Assembly: GCF_028618435.1 (NCBI RefSeq)
Contig: NZ_JAQISW010000014.1
Location: forward strand, 1 to 53,136
Direction of reading: 5' to 3'
Source: Bartonella sp. MM73XJBT.G
Lineage (GTDB): Bacteria > Pseudomonadota > Alphaproteobacteria > Rhizobiales > Rhizobiaceae
DNA length: 53,136 nucleotides
Positions within the stretch are counted from its first letter, which is position 1. Each line of letters begins with the position of its first letter. The notes beneath the pieces are model-generated. The model was not told the origin of the DNA, ran no database searches, and worked only from the letters and a program-made list of their open reading frames with translations. Below, in pieces: positions 1-9,954 of this stretch. A program made the position numbers and the translations under genes.

Positions 1-111
1 ATGGATGTGTCACTGATTGTTCCGATAGCAATGGAAGAGAAGCTTCGTTTTGCTATTCGTGAAGGTGGTCGTACTGTTGGTGCCGGTATCGTTTCTAAGA
101 TCATTGAGTAA
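1..111 (+). CDS. tuf: Elongation factor Tu, 3' end (partial)
   Basis: The reading frame is open from the window edge and encodes the last 36 residues of EF-Tu, including the conserved domain III ending with [12 protein letters not shown] and [12 protein letters not shown]-Tu is the GTPase that delivers aminoacyl-tRNA to the ribosome. The GTPase domain lies outside the window. Its place directly before rpsJ is the usual str-S10 arrangement. The ATG at position 1 is an internal methionine, not the start. Confidence 0.95.
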
Positions 112-125
112 ATAATGGTTATTGA

Positions 126-153
126 AAAACGCCTTTGTTTTTAAAGGCGTTTT
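126..153 (+). terminator. Hairpin between tuf and rpsJ
   Basis: An 11-base perfect inverted repeat (AAAACGCCTTT, 126-136, pairing with 143-153) has a 6-base loop and ends in four T. It could terminate or attenuate transcription from the str operon before the S10 operon, since rpsJ starts only 23 bases later. The T-run is short, so read-through is likely. Confidence 0.6.
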
Positions 154-175
154 GCATAACAGGGAAATAAAGAGC

Positions 176-484
176 ATGAACAGTCAAAATATTCGCATTC
201 GCTTGAAAGCGTTTGATCATAGAATTCTTGATACATCGACGCGTGAGATTGTATCGACTGCTAAGCGGACCGGTGCAAATGTCCGTGGTCCTATTCCGCT
301 TCCGACGCGGATTGAGAAATTTACGGTTAATCGTGGGCCGCATATCGATAAGAAGAGTCGTGAGCAGTTTGAAATGCGTACACATAAGCGTCTTCTTGAT
401 ATTGTTGATCCAACGCCGCAAACAGTGGATGCGCTTATGAAGCTCGATCTTTCTGCTGGTGTGGATGTAGAAATTAAGCTCTGA
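176..484 (+). CDS. rpsJ: 30S ribosomal protein S10 (NusE)
   Basis: Encodes 102 residues, the usual S10 length, starting at the ATG after AGGGAAATAAAGAG. The typical S10 segments are present: [14 protein letters not shown] near the start, [21 protein letters not shown] in the middle, and the DVEIKL end. S10 sits in the 30S head and also acts as the NusE antitermination partner of NusB and NusG. It is first in the S10 operon. An upstream in-frame ATG at 122 lies inside the tuf hairpin and is not the start. Confidence 0.97.
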   Translation: MNSQNIRIRLKAFDHRILDTSTREIVSTAKRTGANVRGPIPLPTRIEKFTVNRGPHIDKKSREQFEMRTHKRLLDIVDPTPQTVDALMKLDLSAGVDVEIKL

Positions 485-511
485 GGTTTGAGGACAGAAG
501 GAACAGACCCG

Positions 512-1249
512 ATGCGTTCAGGTGTAATAGCACAGAAGCTGGGCATGACCCGTATTTATAATGATGCTGGTGAGCATGTGCCGGTGACAGTACTTCGTTT
601 AGAGAATTGTCAAGTCGTTGCTCAGCGTACAGTTGAAAAGAATGGTTATACTGCTGTTCAATTAGGTGTAGGCTTGGCTAAGGTTAAGAATACTTCACAG
701 GCTCTTCGTGGACATTTTGCTAAGGCTTCTGTTGAGCCTAAAGCTAAAATAGCAGAGTTTCGTGTTAGTCCCGATAATCTTCTCGATATCGGTACAGAGA
801 TTACAGTGGAGCATTTTGTTCCAGGGCAGAGAGTTGATGTGACTGGTACCAGTATTGGTAAGGGATTTGCTGGTGTTATGAAACGGCATAACTTTGGCGG
901 GCATCGTGCTTCCCATGGTAATTCAATTACACATCGTGCTCATGGTTCTACGGGACAGTGTCAAGATCCTGGTAAAGTGTTTAAAGGAAAAAAAATGGCT
1001 GGCCATATGGGGCAGGTGCGTGTAACAACACAAAATATTGAAGTTATTTCCACTGATATTGAACGTGGTTTAATTTTAGTGCGTGGTGCTGTTTCTGGTT
1101 CGAAGGGTTCTTGGATTTTGGTAAGAGATGCTGTTAAGAAACCTCTCCCCGATAATGCTCCAAAGCCTGCTGGTATTCGCCGTCTTGTGAAGGAGAAAAC
1201 GGAGATGATTACTCCGATGACGGAAACCTCTGAAGTTGAGGGAGCCTAA
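512..1249 (+). CDS. rplC: 50S ribosomal protein L3
   Basis: Encodes 245 residues starting [12 protein letters not shown]. The ATG at 512 follows an AGAAGGAAC ribosome-binding site; an in-frame TTG at 488 would add eight residues not expected in the family. The long conserved loop ([15 protein letters not shown], then [20 protein letters not shown], about residues 115-170) reaches toward the peptidyl-transferase centre. The C-terminal tail after about residue 210 is longer than in E. coli, as is common in alphaproteobacteria. L3 is an early assembly protein of the 50S subunit. Confidence 0.97.
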   Translation: MRSGVIAQKLGMTRIYNDAGEHVPVTVLRLENCQVVAQRTVEKNGYTAVQLGVGLAKVKNTSQALRGHFAKASVEPKAKIAEFRVSPDNLLDIGTEITVEHFVPGQRVDVTGTSIGKGFAGVMKRHNFGGHRASHGNSITHRAHGSTGQCQDPGKVFKGKKMAGHMGQVRVTTQNIEVISTDIERGLILVRGAVSGSKGSWILVRDAVKKPLPDNAPKPAGIRRLVKEKTEMITPMTETSEVEGA

Positions 1250-1251
1250 TA

Positions 1252-1872
1252 ATGGATCTTGTAATTAAAACACTTGATGGTAATGAAGCTGGTAAATTAA
1301 AAGTTTCTGAATCTATCTTTGATCTTGTTCCACGTGAAGATATTTTGCAGCGTGTTGTTCGTTGGCAATTGGCCCGTCGTCAACAGGGAACGCATCAATC
1401 ACAAGGGCGCTCTGATGTATCACGAACGGGGGCAAAGATGTTTAAACAAAAGGGAACTGGACGTGCTCGGCACTCATCTGCTCGTGCACCACAGTTTCGA
1501 GGTGGGGGTAAAGCACATGGGCCGGTGGTTCGTAGCCATGCGCATGATCTGCCTAAAAAGATTCGTGCCCTTGGGTTACGTTTTGCTTTATCTGCAAAAT
1601 TAAAAGCAAAAGATTTAATTATTGTGGATGAGTTGACTGTTAAGGATGCTAAAACGAAAAAGCTTGTTTCTCATTTTTCTAAGCTTGGCTTTAATAATGC
1701 TCTGTTGATTGGTGGTAAAGAGATTGATATTAACTTTTTTCGTGCAGCATCGAATATCCCTAATATTGATATTTTGCCCATTCAGGGAATTAATGTTTAT
1801 GATATTTTGCGTCGCAGCAAACTTGTTTTATCAAAGGCAGCTGTTGAGGCTCTTGAGGAGCGTTTTAAATGA
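1252..1872 (+). CDS. rplD: 50S ribosomal protein L4
   Basis: Encodes 206 residues. The extended tunnel loop with [19 protein letters not shown] (about residues 67-85) is clear. L4 lines the peptide exit tunnel and, in E. coli, also regulates its own operon; nothing in the leader here shows that this regulation is kept. The start lies 2 bases after the rplC stop, and the stop overlaps the rplW start as ATGA, so translation is likely coupled. Confidence 0.97.
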   Translation: MDLVIKTLDGNEAGKLKVSESIFDLVPREDILQRVVRWQLARRQQGTHQSQGRSDVSRTGAKMFKQKGTGRARHSSARAPQFRGGGKAHGPVVRSHAHDLPKKIRALGLRFALSAKLKAKDLIIVDELTVKDAKTKKLVSHFSKLGFNNALLIGGKEIDINFFRAASNIPNIDILPIQGINVYDILRRSKLVLSKAAVEALEERFK

Positions 1873-2162
1873 CAGATCTTCGCCATTATGATGTAATTAT
1901 TAGTCCAGTTATTACTGAAAAGTCGACTATGATTTCTGAATATAATCAAGTTGCTTTTAATGTCGCGCCGAAAGCGACGAAACCTGAAATTAAGGCTGCT
2001 GTTGAAGCGCTTTTTAGCGTAAAAGTAAAAGCAGTTAACACGATAGTCCGAAAGGGTAAAGTGAAACGTTTTAAAGGTATTGTTGGTCGGCAGAGTGATG
2101 TCAAAAAAGCGATCGTGACACTGGCGGCTGGTCAGTCTATCGACGTTTCTACAGGTCTTTAA
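1869..2162 (+). CDS. rplW: 50S ribosomal protein L23
   Basis: Encodes 97 residues with the family core ([15 protein letters not shown] at the start, [15 protein letters not shown] later). L23 surrounds the tunnel exit and is the docking site for trigger factor and the signal recognition particle. It overlaps rplD by four bases. Confidence 0.97.
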   Translation: MTDLRHYDVIISPVITEKSTMISEYNQVAFNVAPKATKPEIKAAVEALFSVKVKAVNTIVRKGKVKRFKGIVGRQSDVKKAIVTLAAGQSIDVSTGL

Positions 2163-2183
2163 AGAGGCTCGGAGATAGGAATA

Positions 2184-3017
2184 ATGGCACTTAAGCAATT
2201 TAATCCAATAACACCTGGGCAGCGTCAGCTTGTCATTGTGGAGCGTTCTTGTCTTTATAAGGGAAAACCTGTAAAGATGTTGACGGAAGGTTTATCTTCA
2301 AAAGGTGGACGTAATAATCGCGGTCGTGTTACTGTTCGTTTTCAGGGTGGTGGACATAAGCGGAGCTATCGGTTTGTTGATTTTAAGCGTCTTAAACGTG
2401 ATATTTCTGCTAAAGTTGAGCGTTTAGAGTATGATCCAAATCGCACAGCTTTTATTGCGCTTATTCGCTATGAAGATGGGCGGTTAAGTTATATCCTTGC
2501 GCCACAGCGTCTTGGTGTTGGTGATTCTATTATTGCTGGCTCAAATGTTGATGTTAAGCCGGGTAATGCTATGCCGCTTGGTAATATGCCAGTGGGGACA
2601 ATTATTCATAATGTTGAGATGAAACCGGGGAAAGGTGGTCAGATCGCACGTTCCGCAGGAACCTATGCGCAGCTTGTTGGGCGAGATCAAGGAATGGCTA
2701 TTCTTCGTCTTAATTCTGGAGAGCAGCGTTTGGTATCTAGCAGTTGCTTTGCGACCGTTGGTGCTGTTTCAAATCCTGATCATGGGAATATTAATGATGG
2801 CAAGGCAGGTCGGTCACGTTGGCGTGGTAAACGTCCTCATGTTCGTGGTGTTGCTATGAACCCCGTTGATCATCCACATGGTGGTGGTGAAGGACGTACA
2901 TCAGGGGGGCGTCATCCGGTGTCTCCTTGGGGTAAGCCTACAAAGGGTAAGCGTACGCGTTCCAATAAAGCCACTGATAAGTTTATTATGCGTACGCGTC
3001 ATCAGCGCAAGAAATAA
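2184..3017 (+). CDS. rplB: 50S ribosomal protein L2
   Basis: Encodes 277 residues, the normal L2 length. The C-terminal segment [14 protein letters not shown] (about residues 220-235) carries the conserved histidine near the peptidyl-transferase centre, followed by the basic tail. L2 is needed for subunit association and is among the most conserved ribosomal proteins. A GGAGATAGGA ribosome-binding site precedes the ATG. Confidence 0.98.
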   Translation: MALKQFNPITPGQRQLVIVERSCLYKGKPVKMLTEGLSSKGGRNNRGRVTVRFQGGGHKRSYRFVDFKRLKRDISAKVERLEYDPNRTAFIALIRYEDGRLSYILAPQRLGVGDSIIAGSNVDVKPGNAMPLGNMPVGTIIHNVEMKPGKGGQIARSAGTYAQLVGRDQGMAILRLNSGEQRLVSSSCFATVGAVSNPDHGNINDGKAGRSRWRGKRPHVRGVAMNPVDHPHGGGEGRTSGGRHPVSPWGKPTKGKRTRSNKATDKFIMRTRHQRKK

Positions 3018-3032
3018 GAAAGGTAGTCTGAA

Positions 3033-3311
3033 GTGGTTCGTTCAGTTTGGAAAGGTCCGTTTGTTGACGGCTATCTTCTTGGTAAAGCAGAGAAGGTACG
3101 TGCAAGTGGACGTAATGAAGTTATAAAAATATGGAGTCGTCGCTCTACTATTTTGCCGCAATTTGTTGGTTTGACTTTTGGTGTTTACAACGGCAATAAG
3201 CATATTCCTGTTTCTGTTTCTGAAGAGATGGTTGGACATAAGTTTGGTGAGTTCGCTCCTACCCGGACTTATTATGGTCATGGTGCCGATAAAAAAGCGA
3301 AGAGGAAGTAG
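3033..3311 (+). CDS. rpsS: 30S ribosomal protein S19
   Basis: Encodes 92 residues from a GTG start ([16 protein letters not shown]), preceded by AGAAAGG. The core with [11 protein letters not shown] and the end with [21 protein letters not shown] are standard. S19 lies in the 30S head and forms a pair with S13. Confidence 0.97.
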
Positions 3312-3313
3312 GA

Positions 3314-3703
3314 ATGGGAAAAGCTAAGGTTCCGCGCCAGCTTAAAGATAATGAAGCAAAGGCTGTCACACGGACAATTCGTGTTAGTCCGCAGAAGCTT
3401 AATTTAGTTGCTTCAATGATTCGTGGTAAAAGAGTTAATGTAGCGCTTGCTGATTTGATGTTTTCGCGTAAACGTATTGCTGCTACTGTGAAAAAAACGC
3501 TTGAATCAGCAGTTGCAAACGCAGAAAATAATCACGATCTTGACATTGATTCGCTTATTGTAGCAGAAGCTTATGTTGGTAAGTCGATCGTTATGAAGCG
3601 CTTTCATATTCGTGGTCGCGGGCGTGCTAGTCGAATTGAACGTCCATTTTCACATCTTACTATTGTTGTTCGTGAAGTTAGCGAAAAAGTGGAGGCCGCG
3701 TAA
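3314..3703 (+). CDS. rplV: 50S ribosomal protein L22
   Basis: Encodes 129 residues. The C-terminal beta-hairpin that enters the exit tunnel, the site altered in many macrolide-resistant mutants, is seen as [14 protein letters not shown] around residues 97-110. The stop overlaps the rpsC start by one base (TAATG), so the two are probably coupled. Confidence 0.97.
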   Translation: MGKAKVPRQLKDNEAKAVTRTIRVSPQKLNLVASMIRGKRVNVALADLMFSRKRIAATVKKTLESAVANAENNHDLDIDSLIVAEAYVGKSIVMKRFHIRGRGRASRIERPFSHLTIVVREVSEKVEAA

Positions 3704-4413
3704 TGGGTCAGAAGATCAATCCAATAGGACTTCGTCTTGGTGTTAATCGGACCTGGGATTCTCGTTGGTATGCTGATAGTGGTGAATATGGGCGTCTTCT
3801 TCATGAAGATTTGAAAATTCGCTCTTATGTGTTTGAAGAGCTTAAACAGGCTGCGATTTCTAAGGTTGTTATTGAGCGTCCTCATAAAAAATGTCGTGTT
3901 ACGATTCATTCTGCACGTCCTGGTTTGATTATCGGTAAAAAGGGTGCTGATATCGAGAAGCTTCGTCGTAAGCTTTCAGAAATGACTAATGCTGAAACTT
4001 CGTTGAATATCGTGGAGATTCGTAAGCCAGAGATTGATGCGACGATTATTGCACAATCAATTGCTCAACAGTTAGAGCGTCGTGTTGCTTTTCGTCGCGC
4101 AATGAAGCGTGCCGTTCAGTCTGCTATGCGTCTTGGTGCGGAAGGTATTCGTATCAATTGTTCTGGTCGTCTTGGTGGTGCTGAAATTGCTCGTATGGAA
4201 TGGTATCGTGAAGGTCGTGTTCCACTTCATACCTTGCGTTCTGATGTCGATTACGGTACAGCAGAAGCTAAGACCGCTTACGGTATTTGTGGTATTAAAG
4301 TTTGGGTCTTTAAGGGTGAGATTCTTGAACATGATCCGATGGCTTCGGAACGTCGTGCTACGGAAGCTGATCAATCTGGTTCTTCATCGAATCGTCGCCG
4401 CGAAAATGCTTAG
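3703..4413 (+). CDS. rpsC: 30S ribosomal protein S3
   Basis: Encodes 236 residues. A type-II KH RNA-binding domain is marked by [16 protein letters not shown] (about residues 69-84), and the C-terminal domain has [19 protein letters not shown]3 lies at the mRNA entry channel and contributes to ribosomal helicase activity. It overlaps rplV by one base. Confidence 0.98.
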   Translation: MGQKINPIGLRLGVNRTWDSRWYADSGEYGRLLHEDLKIRSYVFEELKQAAISKVVIERPHKKCRVTIHSARPGLIIGKKGADIEKLRRKLSEMTNAETSLNIVEIRKPEIDATIIAQSIAQQLERRVAFRRAMKRAVQSAMRLGAEGIRINCSGRLGGAEIARMEWYREGRVPLHTLRSDVDYGTAEAKTAYGICGIKVWVFKGEILEHDPMASERRATEADQSGSSSNRRRENA

Positions 4414-4449
4414 TTTTTGAAATTGAACTAAAATTTGGAGTAGAGAACA

Positions 4450-4863
4450 ATGTTGCAGCCAAAGCGCACAAAGTTCCGTAAGCAGTTCAAGGGCCGTATT
4501 CACGGTGTTGCGAAGGGTGGTACGGATTTAAATTTCGGTGCCTACGGTTTGAAAGCTGTTGAGCCGGAGCGGGTTACTGCTCGTCAAATTGAAGCGGCAC
4601 GTCGTGCGATTACACGTTATATGAAGCGTTCTGGTCGTGTGTGGATTCGCATTTTTCCAGATCTTCCAGTTACATCTAAACCGACGGAAGTTCGCATGGG
4701 TAAAGGTAAGGGAAGTGTTGATTATTGGGCCGCACGTGTTGCTCCTGGGCGCATTATGTTTGAGCTTGATGGGGTTCCTGAGGATGTTGCACGTGAAGCA
4801 CTAAGGTTGGGCGCTGCAAAGTTGCCTATCAAAACGCGTTTCATCCAGCGTATTGCTGAATAA
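4450..4863 (+). CDS. rplP: 50S ribosomal protein L16
   Basis: Encodes 137 residues starting [16 protein letters not shown], which is the family start. It contains [18 protein letters not shown] around residues 77-94. L16 contacts the A-site tRNA region of the 50S subunit and is a late assembly protein. A GGAGTAGAGAACA ribosome-binding region precedes it. Confidence 0.97.
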   Translation: MLQPKRTKFRKQFKGRIHGVAKGGTDLNFGAYGLKAVEPERVTARQIEAARRAITRYMKRSGRVWIRIFPDLPVTSKPTEVRMGKGKGSVDYWAARVAPGRIMFELDGVPEDVAREALRLGAAKLPIKTRFIQRIAE

Positions 4864-4875
4864 AGAGGTTAAGCG

Positions 4876-5076
4876 ATGAGAGCCAGAGAATTACGGGCGC
4901 AAACGCTCGACCAAATGAAGGATGAATTGGCTAAGTTAAAGAAAGAGCAGTTTAATTTGCGCTTTCAAAAGGCTACAGGTCAATTGGAAAAGACTGCACG
5001 TGTTAGACAAGTTCGTCGTGATATTGCACGCATTAAGACTTTTCTTCGTCAAAAGTTAAGTGAAAGTAAGGTTTAA
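4876..5076 (+). CDS. rpmC: 50S ribosomal protein L29
   Basis: Encodes 66 residues forming two helices; [16 protein letters not shown] is the signature region. L29 sits next to L23 at the tunnel exit. An AGAGGTTAAGCG ribosome-binding region precedes the ATG. Confidence 0.96.
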   Translation: MRARELRAQTLDQMKDELAKLKKEQFNLRFQKATGQLEKTARVRQVRRDIARIKTFLRQKLSESKV

Positions 5077-5087
5077 GGAAATAAGAG

Positions 5088-5327
5088 ATGCCTAAACGCG
5101 TTTTACAGGGTGTTGTTATTAGCGACAAAAGCGATAAAACTGTCGTTGTAAAAGTGGAGCGTCGTTATTCTCATCCGCTTCTTAAGAAGACTGTTCGGCA
5201 GTCTAAAAATTATAAAGCGCATGACGAAAACAACCAATTCAAGATTGGGGATCAGGTTTCTATTCAGGAATCTAGACCAATTTCAAAAGATAAATGTTGG
5301 ATTGTTGTAAAAGACAATGTAGTGTAA
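5088..5327 (+). CDS. rpsQ: 30S ribosomal protein S17
   Basis: Encodes 79 residues with the S17 OB-fold pattern ([20 protein letters not shown] at the start, [16 protein letters not shown] later). S17 is a primary binder of 16S rRNA. After it comes a 143-base gap before rplN, long for this otherwise tightly packed cluster. Confidence 0.97.
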   Translation: MPKRVLQGVVISDKSDKTVVVKVERRYSHPLLKKTVRQSKNYKAHDENNQFKIGDQVSIQESRPISKDKCWIVVKDNVV

Positions 5328-5470
5328 TGAGCTGAGTTTATTGTTTTAGAATTTAACAGTGGTTTTTCGTTGATAAATTTGAAGACGATGGCTTTGTATT
5401 TATTTGGCAGGCAAATCTGAGTGTATAAAAGGTACAGGCGGATATATATGTTAAGAAAAGGTGGCCAGTC

Positions 5471-5839
5471 ATGATTCAGATGCAAACAAACCTCGACGTT
5501 GCTGATAATTCTGGTGCTCGTCGTGTCATGTGCATCAAGGTGTTAGGCGGTTCAAAGCGGAAATATGCTTCGGTCGGTGACATTATTGTTGTTTCTGTTA
5601 AGGATGCTATTCCTCGTGGTCGTGTTAAAAAAGGTGATGTTATGAAAGCTGTTGTGGTGCGTACTGCTAAGGATATTCGTCGCGCAGATGGTAGTGTCAT
5701 TCGTTTTGATAGTAATGCTGCGGTTTTAGTGGATAATAAAAAAGAGCCGATCGGTACGCGTATTTTTGGGCCTGTTCCCCGTGAATTGCGTGGGAGGAAT
5801 CATATGAAGATCATCTCACTTGCTCCTGAAGTGTTATAA
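5471..5839 (+). CDS. rplN: 50S ribosomal protein L14
   Basis: Encodes 122 residues beginning [20 protein letters not shown], the highly conserved L14 start. The end [25 protein letters not shown] is also standard. L14 forms intersubunit bridges and is the binding site of the silencing factor RsfS. An AAGAAAAGG ribosome-binding site is present. Confidence 0.97.
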   Translation: MIQMQTNLDVADNSGARRVMCIKVLGGSKRKYASVGDIIVVSVKDAIPRGRVKKGDVMKAVVVRTAKDIRRADGSVIRFDSNAAVLVDNKKEPIGTRIFGPVPRELRGRNHMKIISLAPEVL

Positions 5840-5851
5840 GGAGTTGATGTT

Positions 5852-6166
5852 ATGCAGAAGATTCGAAAAGGTGATAGAGTTGTCGTTTTATCTGGTAAGG
5901 ATAAAGGGTCGAGTGGTGAAGTAATTAAGGTTAGTCCAAAAGAGAATAAGGCTTTTGTTCGTGGGATTAATATGATTAAACGTCATCAACGTCAAACACA
6001 GAAGCAAGAAGCTGGAATTATTTCTAAAGAGGCTCCGATTCATCTGTCTAATTTGGCGATTGCTGACCCTAAAGATGGTAAGCCTACACGCGTGGGCTTT
6101 CGTATGAATGCAGATGGTAATAAGGTACGTTTTGCCAAGCGTTCGGGAGAGTTGATTAATGGCTGA
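5852..6166 (+). CDS. rplX: 50S ribosomal protein L24
   Basis: Encodes 104 residues with an N-terminal KOW motif ([19 protein letters not shown]). L24 starts 50S assembly at the 5' end of 23S rRNA. Its end overlaps the rplE start by eight bases. Confidence 0.97.
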   Translation: MQKIRKGDRVVVLSGKDKGSSGEVIKVSPKENKAFVRGINMIKRHQRQTQKQEAGIISKEAPIHLSNLAIADPKDGKPTRVGFRMNADGNKVRFAKRSGELING

Positions 6167-6716
6167 GGAAAGACAAATACCGCGTATGAAAGCGTATTAT
6201 TTTGAAGTGATTCGTAAAGCGCTTCAAGAGAAATTTAATTACAAAAATACAATGCAGATTCCGCGGATTGATAAAATTGTAATTAATATGGGGATAGGTG
6301 AAGCAACTGCTGATTCAAAGAAGCCTTCCCTTGCTGCTGAGGATTTAGGACTCATAACAGGTCAGAAGGCTGTTGTTACCCGTGCGCGTAATTCTATTGC
6401 AACCTTTAAGGTTCGTGAAGGAATGCCTCTTGGGGCTAAAGTGACATTGCGTAAAGATCGTATGTTTGAGTTTTTAGATCGTCTTGTTACGATTGCTCTT
6501 CCGCGCGTTCGTGACTTTCGAGGTTTAAATCCAAAAAGCTTTGATGGTCGTGGTAATTTTGCTATGGGTATTAAAGAACACATTGTGTTTCCAGAAATTA
6601 ATTATGATAAAGTTGATCAAATTTGGGGCATGGATATTATCGTTTGTACGACAGCGAAAACGGATGATGAAGCGCGTGAGTTATTGCGTGCCTTTAATTT
6701 TCCTTTTCGTTCGTAA
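6159..6716 (+). CDS. rplE: 50S ribosomal protein L5
   Basis: Encodes 185 residues. [13 protein letters not shown] and [27 protein letters not shown] are clear L5 signatures. L5 anchors 5S rRNA in the central protuberance. The first few residues ([10 protein letters not shown]) are a short extension typical of alphaproteobacteria. Confidence 0.97.
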   Translation: MAEERQIPRMKAYYFEVIRKALQEKFNYKNTMQIPRIDKIVINMGIGEATADSKKPSLAAEDLGLITGQKAVVTRARNSIATFKVREGMPLGAKVTLRKDRMFEFLDRLVTIALPRVRDFRGLNPKSFDGRGNFAMGIKEHIVFPEINYDKVDQIWGMDIIVCTTAKTDDEARELLRAFNFPFRS

Positions 6717-6740
6717 CGGCAAACGTAGCGAGGTGAGATT

Positions 6741-7046
6741 ATGGCCAAAGTAAGTGCCGTTGAAAAAAATAAGCGTCGTGAGGTGATGGTGAAGCGTTAT
6801 GCTGCGCGTCGTGCACGTTTGAAAGCAATCGTTATGGATCAGAAGGTTTCTCTTGAAGAACGTTTTAAGGCTTCTGTTCAGTTGGCAGAATTACCGCGTA
6901 ATTCTTCGAAAGTTCGTATTCGTAATCGCTGTGAGGTTTCAGGTCGTCCACGGGCTTATTATCGTAAGTTAAAGATGTCACGGATTGCATTGCGTGAACT
7001 TGGCTCTATTGGCCATATTCCTGGTATTGTAAAGTCTAGTTGGTAA
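6741..7046 (+). CDS. rpsN: 30S ribosomal protein S14, long zinc-free form
   Basis: Encodes 101 residues. It has only one cysteine ([11 protein letters not shown]), so it is the C-minus form without a zinc ribbon. The [22 protein letters not shown] end is standard. It belongs to the 30S head. Confidence 0.97.
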   Translation: MAKVSAVEKNKRREVMVKRYAARRARLKAIVMDQKVSLEERFKASVQLAELPRNSSKVRIRNRCEVSGRPRAYYRKLKMSRIALRELGSIGHIPGIVKSSW

Positions 7047-7060
7047 GAGGAGATTATCTA

Positions 7061-7459
7061 ATGTCTATGTCAGATCCTCTTGGTGATATGTTAACACGTA
7101 TTCGTAATGCACTTGGTCGTAAAAAAGGCAAGGTGGTTACTCCAGCTTCAAAGCTTCGTGCACATGTTCTTGATGTTCTTCAGTCAGAGGGTTATATTCG
7201 CGGATATAATCAAGTTGATTTGGGTGATGGAAAATCTGAGCTTGAAATCGAATTGAAGTATTTTGAAGGGATGGCTGCTATTCGTGAAATTTCGCGTGTA
7301 TCAAAGCCTGGTCGTCGTGTGTATGTTTCTGCTAAGTCACTTCCGCAGGTGGCAAATGGTTTAGGTATTTCGATCTTGTCGACTCCTAAAGGCGTTATGG
7401 CTGATCATGAAGCGCGTGAACAGAATGTTGGTGGTGAACTTCTTTGTCGTGTTTTCTAA
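7061..7459 (+). CDS. rpsH: 30S ribosomal protein S8
   Basis: Encodes 132 residues from the ATG at 7061, preceded by TAAGAGGAGATTATCTA; an in-frame upstream GTG at 7040 is inside rpsN and is not needed. It starts [17 protein letters not shown] and ends with [10 protein letters not shown]8 is a primary 16S rRNA binder and, in E. coli, represses the spc operon. Confidence 0.97.
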   Translation: MSMSDPLGDMLTRIRNALGRKKGKVVTPASKLRAHVLDVLQSEGYIRGYNQVDLGDGKSELEIELKYFEGMAAIREISRVSKPGRRVYVSAKSLPQVANGLGISILSTPKGVMADHEAREQNVGGELLCRVF

Positions 7460-7498
7460 GTTATGTCCAAGAAAACAGAAGAAAAATAGGTTAGAACA

Positions 7499-8032
7499 AT
7501 GTCTCGTATTGGAAAAAAGCCCATTTCAATTCCTTCTGGAGTTACCGCAACTGTTGAAGGTCAGCTGGTCAAAGCAAAAGGTCCGAAAGGTGAGCTGAGT
7601 TATGTCGTAAATGACGAAGTCTTAGTTAAATTCGAGGACAATGTCATATCAGTTATGCCCCGGGATCAGTCAAAAGATGCGCGCTCTAAATGGGGGATGT
7701 CACGCTCAATGATTGAAAACATTTTTTGTGGTGTAAAAGATGGTTTTGAAAAGAGGTTAGAGATCAATGGGGTTGGTTATCGTGCTGCTTTGCAGGGTAA
7801 GGATATTCAACTCTCTCTAGGTTTTTCGCATGATGTGGTTTATAAAGTTCCGTCGGGTGTTACTGTAACTGTTCCTAAACCCACAGAGATTGTTATTTCT
7901 GGAATTGATAAACAGCAAGTTGGACAAGTTGCAGCGGAGATTCGTGAGTATCGTAGGCCTGAGCCTTATAAAGGTAAAGGTGTTAAGCATGCAGATGAAC
8001 GTATCTTCCGTAAAGAAGGTAAAAAGAAATAA
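7499..8032 (+). CDS. rplF: 50S ribosomal protein L6
   Basis: Encodes 177 residues starting [15 protein letters not shown], with the [16 protein letters not shown] signature near the C terminus. L6 lies near the factor-binding site and the sarcin-ricin loop. Confidence 0.97.
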   Translation: MSRIGKKPISIPSGVTATVEGQLVKAKGPKGELSYVVNDEVLVKFEDNVISVMPRDQSKDARSKWGMSRSMIENIFCGVKDGFEKRLEINGVGYRAALQGKDIQLSLGFSHDVVYKVPSGVTVTVPKPTEIVISGIDKQQVGQVAAEIREYRRPEPYKGKGVKHADERIFRKEGKKK

Positions 8033-8044
8033 GGATTTTGTATT

Positions 8045-8407
8045 ATGGTTTCATCTAAGGACATTATCCAGCGCCGTGCGAGACGTGTTCGTCGTAGAAT
8101 CAAGATGGTTTCTCACGATCGTCCGCGGCTTAGCGTTTATCGTTCAAATCAGAACATCTACGCGCAAGTTATTGATGATTTACGGGGATGTACACTTGTT
8201 TCAGCTTCTACTCTTGAAAGTGATTTGAAAAAATCCTTAAAAAGTGGATCTGATAAAGAAGCCGCTTTCGCTGTGGGTAAGTTAATTGCTGAACGTGCGA
8301 AGCAAGCTGGTGTCAATGAAGTGGTTTTTGATCGTGGTGCTTATTTGTACCATGGTCGAGTCAAGGCTTTGGCTGAAGCTGCTCGTGAAGGTGGTTTGAA
8401 CTTTTAA
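8045..8407 (+). CDS. rplR: 50S ribosomal protein L18
   Basis: Encodes 120 residues; [20 protein letters not shown] and the end [25 protein letters not shown] are standard. L18 binds 5S rRNA with L5. A 111-base gap follows before rpsE. Confidence 0.97.
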   Translation: MVSSKDIIQRRARRVRRRIKMVSHDRPRLSVYRSNQNIYAQVIDDLRGCTLVSASTLESDLKKSLKSGSDKEAAFAVGKLIAERAKQAGVNEVVFDRGAYLYHGRVKALAEAAREGGLNF

Positions 8408-8518
8408 AGTTTTCTCCTTATGGATGGGGCTGGATACTTTAGAGCATTTCGTTTAAGTTCTTCTGATTTGATGAAGAGCTTTGTTATCGTGCTTCCGGAA
8501 AAGAAAAAGGAATGAGGA

Positions 8519-9067
8519 ATGGCACAAAAAGAACGTGGTGAAAGAGAAGAACGCGATAATGAGTTTGTCGATAGGCTTGTTCATATTAATCGTGTTGCTA
8601 AAGTTGTAAAGGGTGGTCGGCGTTTTGGTTTTGCTGCTCTTGTTGTCGTTGGAGATCAGAAAGGGCGTGTGGGCTTTGGACACGGTAAAGCGCGTGAAGT
8701 TCCTGAGGCCGTTCGTAAAGCAACGGAATCTGCAAAGCGTGGAATGATTTATGTTCCACTTCGCTCTGGACGTACATTGCATCATGATCTTGAAGGTTGT
8801 CACGGAGCAGGCCGTGTTTTGCTTCGTTCAGCGTCTGCTGGTACTGGTATTATTGCTGGGGGACCGATGCGTGCTATTTTTGAAGCTCTTGGTATGCAGG
8901 ATGTTGTTGCGAAGTCACTAGGATCATCAAATCCTTATAATATGGTTCGTGCAACATTTGATGCTTTGAAACATCAAATGCATCCGAGAGATATTGCTGC
9001 TCAGCGTGGTATCAAATATTCGACTTTGCAGGCGCGTCGTCGTCATTTAGTCGATGTAGAAGGGTAG
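8519..9067 (+). CDS. rpsE: 30S ribosomal protein S5
   Basis: Encodes 182 residues. The N-terminal double-stranded RNA-binding fold has [20 protein letters not shown], and the second domain has [21 protein letters not shown]5 lines the mRNA entry channel and affects decoding accuracy. An AAAAAGGAATGAGGA ribosome-binding region precedes the ATG. Confidence 0.97.
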   Translation: MAQKERGEREERDNEFVDRLVHINRVAKVVKGGRRFGFAALVVVGDQKGRVGFGHGKAREVPEAVRKATESAKRGMIYVPLRSGRTLHHDLEGCHGAGRVLLRSASAGTGIIAGGPMRAIFEALGMQDVVAKSLGSSNPYNMVRATFDALKHQMHPRDIAAQRGIKYSTLQARRRHLVDVEG

Positions 9068-9098
9068 TTTCTGAGATTGTCAGAAAAGGAATTAGGAA

Positions 9099-9305
9099 AT
9101 GGTTCAGAAAAAATCTCAGAGTAGTAAAACTGTGACAGTAGAGCAAATTGCGAGCCCTATTCGAAATTCACAGATTCAGCGTGCAACCTTGAAGGGGCTT
9201 GGGCTCAATAAAATGCGTCGCCGGCGCGTTTTAGAAGATACACTTTGTGTACGGGGTATGATTGCTCGAGTTCGGCATCTTGTTCGTGTTATAGATGAAG
9301 ATTAA
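9099..9305 (+). CDS. rpmD: 50S ribosomal protein L30
   Basis: Encodes 68 residues; [20 protein letters not shown] is the family core. It is slightly longer at its N terminus than the E. coli protein. Confidence 0.96.
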   Translation: MVQKKSQSSKTVTVEQIASPIRNSQIQRATLKGLGLNKMRRRRVLEDTLCVRGMIARVRHLVRVIDED

Positions 9306-9325
9306 GGGTTGCAGGAGTATTAGAT

Positions 9326-9793
9326 ATGAAACTCAATGAACTACGTGATTGCGAAGGCGCAACAAAAAATCGTAAGCGTGTTGGACGTGGTATTGGTTCG
9401 GGTATTGGTAAGACTGGTGGTCGCGGTGTAAAAGGACAAAAATCCCGTTCTGGTGTCTCTCTTAACGGTTTTGAAGGTGGGCAAATGCCTATCTATCGCC
9501 GTTTACCAAAACGTGGGTTTAAAAATTTCTTTTCTAAAACCTACAATGAAGTTTCCTTGGGACGTATTCAGTTAGCTGTTGATGCAGGTAAGTTGAATAT
9601 TGAAAAGCCGGTTGATATGATTACCTTGAAAGAGGCTGGTGTTATTCGTCGAGAGAAGAGTGGGGTTCGTCTTCTTTCTGATGGTGATTTGAAAGCTAAG
9701 ATTACCTTTCATGTTTCTGGTGCTTCACAAGCTGCTCGTGTTAAGATTGAAAAAGTGGGTGGTCAGATTATTTTTCCTGATGTTATTCAATAA
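9326..9793 (+). CDS. rplO: 50S ribosomal protein L15
   Basis: Encodes 155 residues. The glycine-rich basic N-terminal region ([20 protein letters not shown], about 17-36) is typical of L15, followed by [20 protein letters not shown]15 is a late 50S assembly protein. Confidence 0.97.
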   Translation: MKLNELRDCEGATKNRKRVGRGIGSGIGKTGGRGVKGQKSRSGVSLNGFEGGQMPIYRRLPKRGFKNFFSKTYNEVSLGRIQLAVDAGKLNIEKPVDMITLKEAGVIRREKSGVRLLSDGDLKAKITFHVSGASQAARVKIEKVGGQIIFPDVIQ

Positions 9794-9954
9794 TTTTTTT
9801 GATATAAGTCATGATTTAAAGAAGAGGTACATCTATTCTTTTGAATATTTTGTGGGAATTGTTTAAGTTCTGCGATTATTTGTGTGTAAAGATATGAATT
9901 TTAGAGTTATAGTTCTGTAACTTAAAGAACTGAAGTGTGAAGTGGAGACGTTTT

